Source of the DNA: Limnanthes douglasii subsp. nivea
Taxonomy: Eukaryota > Streptophyta > Magnoliopsida > Brassicales > Limnanthaceae
NCBI GenBank assembly: GCA_036936605.1
Contig: JAUPFV010000004.1
Location: forward strand, 90,918,334 to 90,982,333
Direction of reading: 5' to 3'
Length of the DNA: 64,000 bases
In this document: positions 55,496 to 64,000 of the stretch, piece by piece
Layout of the letters: each line of letters opens with the position of its first letter
Numbering within the stretch: the stretch's first letter is position 1
Notes under the pieces: model-generated
What the model saw: only the letters and a program-made list of their open reading frames with translations
The model's database searches: none
Told to the model about the DNA's origin: nothing
Translations under genes and position numbers: made by a program

Positions 55496-56580
55496 ATGGA
55501 TCCGAATGCATAGAATACTCCACTTCCAGAAGTGGAAGGAACGAAATAAAATAATGAGTACACTATTGAGGAGCGAGATCAATTAAGGGCTAAAATTGAG
55601 GCATTGAGGGCATTAAAAAAAGAAAAAAAAAGAGTTAAACAAAAATCCGGTACGTCATCACTTTACCATACTGATAATCTTGGTTAAAATAAGCAGTCCT
55701 TAAAGACTCATCCCAGCTCAAAGAAAACGCATCGATCCAAACAGATGGCGAGCTCCACTTTAGAATCTTCTAGCAGTTTCTCTAATGACGCGGATCATGA
55801 ATAATCAGTCTCATCTAGCAGTGATGAGGGACGGTTGAAGAAGAAAATAAGGTTTACCAAGAAGCATTCAAGAAAAAGGGATACATATGGCAGGCTCAAG
55901 AAGTATCAAGGGAAAATGAAGGGTTCATCTGATCAGCATATTGACCATTTGCTGATTGATCTTTTTGCTTTCCAATTCGAACCATGTACTTTTGCTACTC
56001 CGGATGAGGATATCGTGTTTAGTCGTAGCCAAAATTGGAGATAGTCACTTTTATCCTCAAAAATACTTTTCGGATACCTTCCTAAGAGATCTGACAGTTC
56101 CAATATGGAAAAGTACGATGTGAGTAAAGATCCAGACAACTATCTTGAGAAATTTAAAATCTTTATGATGAACTTTGACGATGACGACAGGTTGTTGTGT
56201 AAGGCTTTCTCTCAAACCTTCAAGGAAAGTTTCCTCAAATGGTATAATAGTCTTCCTTAGGGATCTATAATTTTGTTTGACATATTTTGGGTTGCTTTCC
56301 GGAGGTAATTCGTTGGAAGCAATGAACTAAAAGGTAATGGTGGTACAATCATCCATTACGCACAAGAATCGAACGAGTCTTTAAAATAATACATCAGCAG
56401 GTTTGTAAACATAAAGAATGGGTTAGCAGATTGCTTTGAATAAGTTGCAATTGCCTCTCTAACCCAGGGCGTGAATCCGTGCAACTTGGCTGATTCTGTG
56501 ACCTGGAAGAAAGCTATGACCTTTGAGGGATTATTGAATCAAGTTGTCAAGCAGATTGATATTGAATAAACTAAGAAATC
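55496..56580 (+). pseudogene. Element F gag
   Basis: ATG at 55496 (MDPNA followed at once by TAG), then EYTIEERDQLRAKIEALRAL as in E. It has FTKKHSRKRDTYGRLKK and SRSQNWR (Trp where E has its stop), YLPKRSDSSNMEKYD, LKWYNSLP and NGLADCFE. Many stops, several at Gln or Trp codons. Confidence 0.82.
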
Positions 56581-57555
56581 CTGAGTGCCTTGCCGAATTA
56601 GATCCGCAACTACAACATCAACACCTCAAACAGCTATCCAATTCAGTTACAAATCAAAGGAAACTGAATAAGGATCTCATCATCCTAGGTAGAATCAAAC
56701 TAACCAGAACCAGAACTAGCAAGTTACAAATTGAAGGGGACCTTGGGTTCAACCTGAGTGCTTTGCTGAGTTGGGAGAAAGTGTGGCTATGATATATGAT
56801 AACACTAAAAATGAAGTACACTTTCGAAATTCGGCCACATTACAATCTCCTCGAGAAAACCGAAGTACCCGCTTCTATAAATATCATAATGACATTGGGC
56901 ATGATACCCATGATTGCATAACCTTGAAACAAGAGGTGCAGAATCTCATTGAAAGAGGGAAATTGGGGGCCTGTGTTAAAAAACAAGGGGGAAGTAGGCC
57001 ATATAACACATCATCTAGTACCAATGTTCCCTGAACTACTCCTTCAGTTCCTGGAAAATCTACATAAGAATATGTTATGAATATTATTGAAAGGTTTGAT
57101 ATGGATTCTGAGTACATTGATCCGGATCCAAGATGGAATCAAGTAGGAGTGATAGTGGATAAGACTCTAGCCATTTCCGATCTGTTTAAATTTTTTGAGT
57201 CCTTAACCATATTTGGAGGGGATATTATGACTCCGCCCTCAAATTGTTCAAGAAAAAAGCATGTCAGCAGTTTGGTTGCTCAGGTGGATTGGAAAATGTC
57301 CACATATTTATACCAAACTCCAGCTTATTTCATAGTTTTTGATGAGGATGGCCTAAGGGATAATGCTGGGCCTTATGAAGATGGTTTGGTGATAGGGGTT
57401 TCAATAGGAGGAAATGATGTACACCAAATCCTGATTGATACAGGCAGTTCGACAAATATATTGTTTTTAAACACCTATAAACATATGAAAAATCCATCAG
57501 TCATTCAACGATCAAACATAACTATTGTGGGGTGCACTGAGAGTTCGGTAGACAT
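56581..57555 (+). pseudogene. Element F nucleocapsid motif and protease
   Basis: FYKYHNDIGHDTHDC near 56870: the first Cys of the CX2HX4HX4C motif is lost compared with E (CHYH). The protease active site is HQILIDTGSSTNILF near 57435, then ITIVGCTESSVDII, where the sequence jumps into RT. The frame 57077-57555 is otherwise open. Confidence 0.82.
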
Positions 57556-58790
57556 CATCAGTCATGGATGCATTTTCAGGGTAGAACCAAATACAAGTAG
57601 ATCCGAATGATCAAAATCACACTATTTTTATTACGGATAAAAGACTTCATTGTGATCAAGATTTTCTTAAGATCAAAGAGCATTTATCTTCGCCTAAGAC
57701 TCTGTTCAAACTTGTTCGGAGGGAAACACTTTATATATACTTAGCTGTATCATAGTATGCAGTAAGCGCAATTGTTTTTCAGAGGGAACCCGCAGCCACT
57801 ACTCAACGAGTGCACACAGGGTAAACCCTCAGTCTGACGCAATAGCCTGCAAACCAATGCCAAAAGGTAAACCACATAAGGTGACAAACTCAACCAAGAA
57901 AGCGTATGTAGAGGGACTCGAACTCATGATCTTTGGTCACAAGCATACCTTACTCAACCAACTCGGCTACCCCTTGCGAGTATTCAGTAAGCATTGTGCT
58001 AGTAAGATAGGTGGATAATTACCCTCGTCCGGTTTATTATATTAGAAAAAGTCTGATGCATACTGAAAAAAATATTTAAAGTTAGAAACGTTGGCCTTAG
58101 CATTGGTAATAGCAACAATAAAAATGATACCATACTTCCAAGCTCATTCTATTGTTGTCCCGACATATTTTCCTCTGAATAATGTTCTCCAAAAGTCTGA
58201 TATATCAAGTAGGATGACCAAGTGGTCAGTTGAGCTTGGTGATTATGATATTGACTATGCACCCCAAACTATAGTTAAAGCCCAATCTGTGGTTGATTTC
58301 CTGGTAGAATTTCATGTTGATAGACCCCCCGGACAAATGTAAGAGAACCAGTCTAAAAAAGAATGGGTAGTCTGAACTGATGGTGGGTCTAGTACTATGG
58401 GATGTGGGCCTGGAATTTGTTTAACTTCTCCCTATAGTGATACTATGTACCAAGCTATATGTTTGGTTTCAGGGCCTCCAACAATGAATCTGAATATGAA
58501 GCACCTATAGCTTCACCATGCTCAAAGGCATTCTGAGGCGAGGAAATAACTATTGATAAAATATTTACTCATATTGAGAGAAGTTGCTGCAACTTAAAAA
58601 AATATTCAATATGAACATGTCCCTAGACCAGAGAATATTGTGGCTGACTCATTAGCAACCATAGGCTATTCTAAATCTTACCCATGAATTCTGATGCAAA
58701 AGTGTCCATCAATAGATTCAAGCTAAGAAAAATGTAAAGATAATGAAGAGAGTATGAGTATATCCGTCATTCAAACCAAAGACTAAAGGT
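57556..58790 (+). pseudogene. Element F RT scrap and RNase H, with two deletions
   Basis: Directly after the protease comes an RT scrap corresponding to SFMDAFSGYNQIQVDP to the TDRGLHC block (57557-57655), then a second jump to the FNEIKKHLSSPKTLF region. Compared with E, about 0.8 kb and 0.5 kb are missing, including the YIDD core. RNase H follows after the SINE: MTKWSVELGDYDIDYAP near 58212, DGGSSTMGCGPGICL near 58380 and PENIVADSLATI near 58630. Confidence 0.8.
57775..57978 (-). mobile_element. tRNA-derived SINE inserted in element F
   Basis: On the minus strand it starts near 57975 with GGGGTAGCCGAGTTGGTTGA (box A) and has GAGTTCGAGTCCCTC (box B) about 50 bases on, then about 110 bp of unrelated body and an A-run (AAAAA) at 57779-57775. 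The host RNase H sequence is repeated on both sides: AGTATGCAGTAAGCGCAATTG at 57754-57774 (here AGTATGCAGTAAG + CGCAATTG) and AGTATTCAGTAAGCATTG at 57979-57996, a target duplication of about 18-21 bp, typical of LINE-mobilised SINEs. Confidence 0.85.
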
Positions 58791-60012
58791 ATGATATTTT
58801 TCAGTTTAATTCTGTTGGAATTTTACCTCTAGATGAAGCCCTGGCTAAGAAAATTAAATATAAAAATCGTGGTTTCCTAGTATTAAAAGAAGTTCTATAT
58901 AAGAAATCATTTAGTAGACCCATTTTTGCGTTGCCTAAGATTTGAAGAATCCTAAAATGTTTCATCTGAACTGTACGATGGAGAAGGCTCTGCATATTGT
59001 GACTATAAGGCCTTAACCAGAAGAGTCTTATTAGTAGGGTAATACTGGTCAACCATAATGGCAGATGCCAAAGATATAGTCAAGAGGTGTAATCATTGCC
59101 ATAAATATGGGAATGAAATCCATGTGCCAAGAGTTCTTATGGAGTCCATATCCGAACCAATACATTTGATAGATGAGGGTTGGATTTGTTGGGCCTCTTC
59201 CCATGGCATCCGGTGGATATCGAACGATAATAGTGGAAATTGACTATTTATCTAAGTGGATAGAGGCAGATTCCTTAGTTGGAACCACTTTTAAAGCAGT
59301 TTAAAATTCATTTTATCCAACATATGTTGTAGATTTGAGTTCCCCGGAAGATCACTACAGATAATGGACCACAGTTTGATAATAAAGACATGGAGATGTT
59401 TTGCACTTCCAGAGGAATTCAACATTGTTTTTCTTCTCCATTTCATCATCAAGCTAATGGAAAAGTTGAAGTTGCTAATCAAATGATCTTGTGTGGGCTA
59501 AAAATTAATCTGGAAGGAGTTGCAGGGAAGCGGCCAAGTTATTTGCAAGAAGTATTTTGAGCTTACCGAACTACTTTTTGGATTGCTAAAAAAGAATCCC
59601 CTTTTTCTCTCGTTTATGGGATGAATGCAATTACACCCACCGAAACTACTAACCATATTTTATAATCGAAAGCTATTCCAAACAGGCCAATGATATGGCA
59701 GTTAGGAATCAGTTGAACTTGATTAAAGAGAGAAGAGTCAAAGTGCATTTAAGAACAACACACTATGAGGGTTTAATGAGGAGCAGATTTGCATCCAAAG
59801 TTAAAAAAAGAGATTTTCAACTGGGAGACAAAGTCTTGAGAAAAGTATTTATGCACTCTAAAGAAAAACAGTTTGGAAAGCTGGCTCCAAACTGAGAAGA
59901 TCCCTATGTGGTATGTGAAAAAATCAAGTCAGGGACATATAAACTTCAAGACAAAGAAAGTAAAGCATTCAAACACCTTTGGAATATTGAACACCTCGCG
60001 TTATATTTATAA
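58791..60012 (+). pseudogene. Element F integrase
   Basis: Blocks in several frames: KYKNRGFLVLKEVLYKK, then DGEGSAYCDYKALTRRVL (zinc-binding His changed to Tyr), CNHCHKYGNEIHVPRV, WICWASSHGI, then ITTDNGPQFDNKDMEMF near 59350, HQANGKVEVANQMIL (catalytic Glu), SRFASKVKKRDFQLGDKVL and GKLAPN, ending IEHLALYL at 60012. Confidence 0.83.
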
Positions 60013-60479
60013 TAGAATTCTCTTTTGAATATTTACCTTTTCGCATCTCAATATAAATATTAGGGGGGCATACTCTTTCCTATCCTGGTGACGCATGGAG
60101 GTTTCAATAAGGTGTCACAGTTTTTCAATAACATCTTATGTCTTCTTCAAAATTCTTATGCAAAATTCTCTACCATAGTATGAGGAGATCGAATGAATTA
60201 AATACTCATTAAACACCCCGAATCTCAGATGAAGTATCTTTGATTTGACTGGATTTGTTAAACATTTAATCACATTTATTAAAAACTTGTGATTAGAGTC
60301 ATTCAATAATTATTAAACATTTATTAAACAAATCAGAAATTTTGAAAACTACTTAGAAAGTTGTCTTCAAGAAGATAATGAAGTTCATAAAAAAGAAAGA
60401 TGCAATATTTAATTTGATCGGAACAAGTCTGATCCACAATTCATAAAATGCCTTGACCATTCAAAGACTTTGGTTCGTA
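60013..60479 (+). other. Element F spacer between integrase and antisense gene
   Basis: Corresponds to 26052-26537 of E: GGGGGCATACTCTTTCCT followed by TTTCAATAAGGTGTC. Non-coding. Confidence 0.6.
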
Positions 60480-61425
60480 AGACATGAATTAAAAAAACAT
60501 AACAAAATGCCTTGGTCGTCGAAGGATTTTAGTTTTAAAAGTATAAAATAACAAAATGCCTTGGTCACCATTAGGCATGGTATGGAAAAGAAGCTCCTCA
60601 TATGGTACATATTTCCACAAAGGACCAACGGTTCTCTTCGGAAAAGTTTCATTAAAAAATAACAAAACCATATCTGATTTGACCCCATCATCTCTTTTCT
60701 CTAAAGAATCCACCACTCCGGCAGGTATACATTTTCGATCCCTGCAGCTATCTCTGGGGCTTGTTTGCTTATTAACGAAATGTTCTCATATATCTTCTCT
60801 TTGAGAAGCGTCTCTAGTTTAGCTTTGTCTTCACATAAAGTTTTGATAGTGCTAGTATTTGTGGTTTGTTATTCCTTTAAGGATTTGATCTCTATGGAGG
60901 AAGAAGTTTTCAGTCCGGAATATTTAGTCTGAAGATCCTCTCGAGCACTCTTGGAGTGCCGCAGTTCGGTAGCCAAATCCTCTTTCTTTTTCTTTAAATT
61001 TTCTATCTATTACTGAGCAGTGGAGAGATCATTCATCAAGCCCTAGTTTTTTGTGGTTAGAGAAGTTATGTTTGTTGCTTGTTCCATGACTTTCCTCTCT
61101 AAATCAACTATCAGACAAATGTAACCCAAAAGGGTATGATTCATATTAACTTGTTCACTTGCTACCTCATATATCTCACCGTTATAGGTTACAACATTGG
61201 CCACACCAACATATCAAAAAGTCTATTTGAATTCATATTTATACAGGTCACTGAAGTACATATTTTGAAACTTGTCTAGATTGATATATCCCTCAACTGT
61301 TGGTTGTTCGGCCGGTAGGAATGTTTGAGAAAGAGGTTAGGTGGTATTGTTTCTTGTGGAGGTAGATAAATAGGATTGGAAAAAGGAAGATCAACATGAT
61401 TGGAATGAGAGAGTTCAGTAGAACA
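60480..61425 (-). pseudogene. Element F antisense third gene, C-terminal part
   Basis: On the minus strand, from the G insertion: VEGYINLDKFQNMYFSDLY, VVTYNGEIYEVASEQ (E: TVTFNGKTFSVSSER), coiled coil ENLKKKKEDLATELRHSKS, then MVLLFFNETFPKRTVGPLWK (E: MVILFHEKFPKKNLGDLW) ending near 60490. Several stops. The N-terminal conserved domain lies beyond element G, outside the window. Confidence 0.75.
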
Positions 61426-61834
61426 TGATGAGTCCAAATTCTGACTCCTAGACCGGACAGGGACAGATCGGACCTAGCCCTCCGGACCGGACAGATCACT
61501 TCGAACACTTAGCTAATGGGACTATTCGAACTATGACAAAAGTACTAAAAAACATAAACACTTCTTGACTAAGCTACTTGCTCTCCTACTTAGAGCTCAT
61601 GGATCTTTAAACATGACCCGGGTCCATTGAACATGACCCGAAAGCCCATAAGGGCCCAAACGTGAGGGTATAAATACCCAACCACCTGCATTAAATGTGG
61701 GTAATGAAAATTAAATACAACCAGGCTGCTTAATTCTCCCTCTAGACTTTATTCTAAATATTAAACACCCACATACTTTCACTAAACACCAGAAAAATTA
61801 CAAGCCTACCCTGAGGCGATAATTATCCTCACCA
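61426..61834 (+). repeat. 5' LTR of element G (409 bp)
   Basis: It begins TGATGAGTCCAAATTC and ends ATCCTCACCA. It is nearly collinear with the E LTR (ACATGACCCGGGTCCATT, GGGTATAAATACCCAACC). Primer-binding site TTGGAGACCACGGTGGGA at 61837-61854. Confidence 0.93.
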
Positions 61835-61855
61835 AATTGGAGACCACGGTGGGAG

Positions 61856-62834
61856 TCGTCCGGAGTAGTCAAAAGGTTGCAAGAGAATTTTATGCTACGG
61901 CTCTGGCTCCCCGGACACTGGGGGAATTTCTTATCAACGAACAATAGCAGTTTGAGGGGTTTTCTAGGGGTGAGGGTATATTTTGATGACCCCAGAGAGA
62001 CCCCTGGAGTGTTGATACCAGTCGAAGAGGTAGAAACACATTGTTTAGAAGAAGGAAAAAGTGTCAAGATAGGGTCTAAGATGCCACCTGTTTTGAAAAA
62101 TGAAATGTTAAAGTTTTTGAAGAATCATCAGCACATTTTTGCTTGGTGCAATGCTGATATTACTGGGGTTCCAGCAGAAATAATATCACATCACCTGTCC
62201 GTCCGGAGACATAGCACCAGTGGTTCAAAAGAGAAGAGCTTTTTCTAAGGAAAAGGCTGATGTCATTGTGCAAAAGGTTGACAGGCTCACAAAGATGGGG
62301 CATATCAAGGAGTCTCAATATCCTTTGTGGACTGCCAATCCGGTTCTGGTGAATAAGAAAAATGGCAAGTGGCGCATGTGCATTGACTTCACAGACATCA
62401 ACAGAGCTTGCCCAAAAGATTTGTATCTAGTCCCCCGGATTTATCAGTTAGTAGACTCCACCTCTGGGAACAAGCTGCTATCCTTTATGGATGCCTTCTC
62501 CAGATACAATCAGATCCAGGTAGATCCAAAGGATCAAGAGCATACTACATTTGTCACTGACAGGGGTCTTCATTGCTACAAGGTAATACCATTTGGGTTG
62601 AAAAATGCTAGGGCTACTTATCAAAGATTGGTCAAAAATGCTTTTGCTGATCAGATTGGAAGGAATATGGAAGTATACATCGACGACATGATGGTAGAGA
62701 GTGTGGATGAGCAATTACATTTGGCAGACCTCCAAGAAACTTTTACCAACTTGGTAAAAGTGAATTTAAAGTTAAACCCAGAAAATTGTGTTCGGAGTGC
62801 AGTCCGGGAAGTTTCTAGGCTATATTATAAGTGA
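61856..62834 (+). pseudogene. Element G reverse transcriptase
   Basis: It opens in the protease C-terminal part (GTCCGGAGTAGTC, the VRSSQK block), then the linker EEVETHCLEEGKSVKIGSK and HIFAWCNADITGVPAEI. A 2-base deletion near 62210 moves the frame. Then QKRRAFSKEKADVIVQKVDR, GKWRMCIDFTDINRACPKD, SFMDAFSRYNQIQVDP (Gly to Arg compared with E) and an intact YIDDMMVES near 62677. A frame change near 62790 follows NPENCV. Confidence 0.9.
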
Positions 62835-64000
62835 GCATGGGATACAGCTCGATCCGGACCAGCTTAATGCTCTATTCCAGATGGAGCCTCCTCGAAATGT
62901 TAAAGAAGTACAGCAACTAACGGGGAGATTAGCTGCTTTAAACAGATTTATCTCAAGGTCTTCGGACAGGTGCGCCCCGTTCTTCCAAACCTTGAAGGGT
63001 GCAAAGGGATTCGATTGGACCTCACAGTGCAATGACGCTTTTAATGAGATCAAGAAGCACTTGTCCTCCCCAAAGACTTTGTTTAAACCAGTTGACGGGG
63101 AGACACTCTTCGTATATTTGGCAGTTTCAAGTTGTGCCATTAGTGCTGTGTTGGTAAGAGAAGTGGATAGTTATCCCCATCCGGTGTACTACATTAGCAA
63201 AAGTTTGATAGATGCAGAAAGGCGTTACTTGAAACTCGAGAAATTAGCATTGGCCCTGGTAATAGCTGCAAGAAAAATGAGGCCTTATTTCCAGGCTCAT
63301 CCTATCGTCGTCCGAACTTCTTTTCCCTTGAAGAACGTCCTCCAAAAGGCAGACATTTCAAACAGGAAGACTAAATGGTCAGTAGAGCTGGGAGATTTCG
63401 ACATAGATTTTTCTCCTCGAACAGCAGTTAAGGCCCAAGCTGTGGCTGATTTTTTGGTTGAATTTCACTCCGACAAAGATTCGGAGCAGACTACTCACAT
63501 AAAAGATAAAAAGGTATGGGTCGTCCGAACAGATGGTGGATCTAGCACTATGGGATGTGGTGTCGGGGTGTGTTTGACTTCTCCATATGGTGACAAAATG
63601 TACCAAGCTATATCTTTTGCTTTCAGGGCATCCAATAATGAGTCCGAGTACGAAGCAACTATAGCTGGGTTAAAGTTAGCCTACATCTGTGGGGCTAAGA
63701 GGGTCAGGCTACTAAGTGACTCCCAACTTCTTATCCACCATGCCCAAGGTCAATCTGAGGCTAAAAAGGAGCAGCTTGTGAAATATTTACTCCTTAAAAA
63801 TGAAGCACTCAGGTTTAAAAGTGTTACTTATGAACATATACCCCGGACATAAAATAAGTTAGCAGACTCATTGGCAACCATAACGTACACAGAGTCATAC
63901 CCATGGATCCATGTGCTAGAAAGCCCTTCCATTCAACTTAATATGGGTAAAGAAGAGGAAATTTTTGAAGTACAGAGGAAACAACCTCATGACTGGAGGT
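62788..64000 (+). pseudogene. Element G RT connection, RNase H and integrase start
   Basis: Open from 62788 to 63852: FGVQSGKFLGYIISEHG, TGRLAALNRFISRSSD, KSLIDAERRYLKLEKLAL, WSVELGDFDIDF, then RNase H with VRTDGGSSTMGCGVG, SNNESEYEATIAGL and LSDSQLLIHHAQGQ. TAA at 63850-63852 follows HIPRT, the same codon as in E (24660). The frame then continues with NKLADSLATI and PWIHVLESPSIQL to the window edge, where integrase would begin. Confidence 0.9.

Larger units (their letters stand above)
55066..61425 (+). mobile_element. Element F: heavily deleted E-family gypsy element
   Basis: 5' LTR, primer site, gag, nucleocapsid, protease, a short RT scrap, RNase H with a SINE inside, integrase, and the C-terminal part of an antisense gene (minus). 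Element G is inserted at 61426, so F's 3' LTR would lie beyond the window. It is more diverged from E than G is, and has at least 15 stops. Confidence 0.85.
61426..64000 (+). mobile_element. Element G: E-family gypsy element lacking gag and most of protease
   Basis: 5' LTR 61426-61834, primer site, then at once the protease/RT linker, RT and RNase H running off the right edge. Its sequence is very close to E. It is inserted in element F; the left flank is GAACA, and the partner is outside the window. Confidence 0.88.

Overview
This is a plant nuclear window, most likely from a eudicot, made almost entirely of transposable elements nested in one another. I cannot name the species. The evidence is plant-type Ty3/gypsy elements of the Tat kind (TGGCGCC-type primer sites, antisense third genes), a Ty1/copia relic, two Mutator-like (MULE) transposase relics, a Stowaway-type MITE, a tRNA-derived SINE and a relic of a TOPLESS-related corepressor. 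I see no intact host gene, no standard tRNA or rRNA gene and no CRISPR. Nearly every coding region is broken by stops or frameshifts.

Layout. 1-3072: 5' part of gypsy element A (minus strand). 3073-4500: RT/RNase H fragment C (minus). 4501-5190 plus 17755-17788: a probable solo LTR split by element B. 5191-17754: element B, full length (12.6 kb, minus), with 325-bp LTRs, a 5-bp TSD with one mismatch, gag-pol and an antisense gene; its own tandem array is split by a 2.0-kb insertion that itself holds a MITE. 17999-19930 and 30360-31460: element D (plus, 3' part), whose antisense gene is cut near its start by element E. 19931-30359: element E, full length (10.4 kb, plus), 408-bp LTRs, perfect TSD ACACT. 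31640-33300: decayed MULE transposase (minus). 34835-42735: a 7.9-kb MULE with an OTU-tailed transposase (plus), a convergent plant-mobile-domain gene (minus) and three arrays of palindromic short repeats. 43545-44330: TOPLESS-like pseudogene. About 44340-50695: copia relic split by an AT-rich segment. 50740-51850: remains of another Tat element. 52961-53336: solo LTR of the E family with TSD ACTAT. 55066-61425: heavily deleted E-family element F, carrying a SINE. 61426-64000: element G, closely related to E but lacking gag and most of protease, leaving the window on the right.

How the parts fit. Elements B, D, E and F carry, between integrase and 3' LTR, the same extra gene on the strand opposite gag-pol. 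It resembles the plant 'putative gypsy type transposon' family (Pfam Transposase_28, recognised from memory) and ends in a coiled coil and acidic tail. Three copies share an intron at the same codon in the same phase, and three have a TATA-like box 85-105 bp before the ATG. This gene and the repeat arrays of the 34.8-42.7 kb MULE are the least explained parts of the window. By hand count the LTR pairs differ at about 20/325 sites in B and 7/408 in E, so B is the older insertion.
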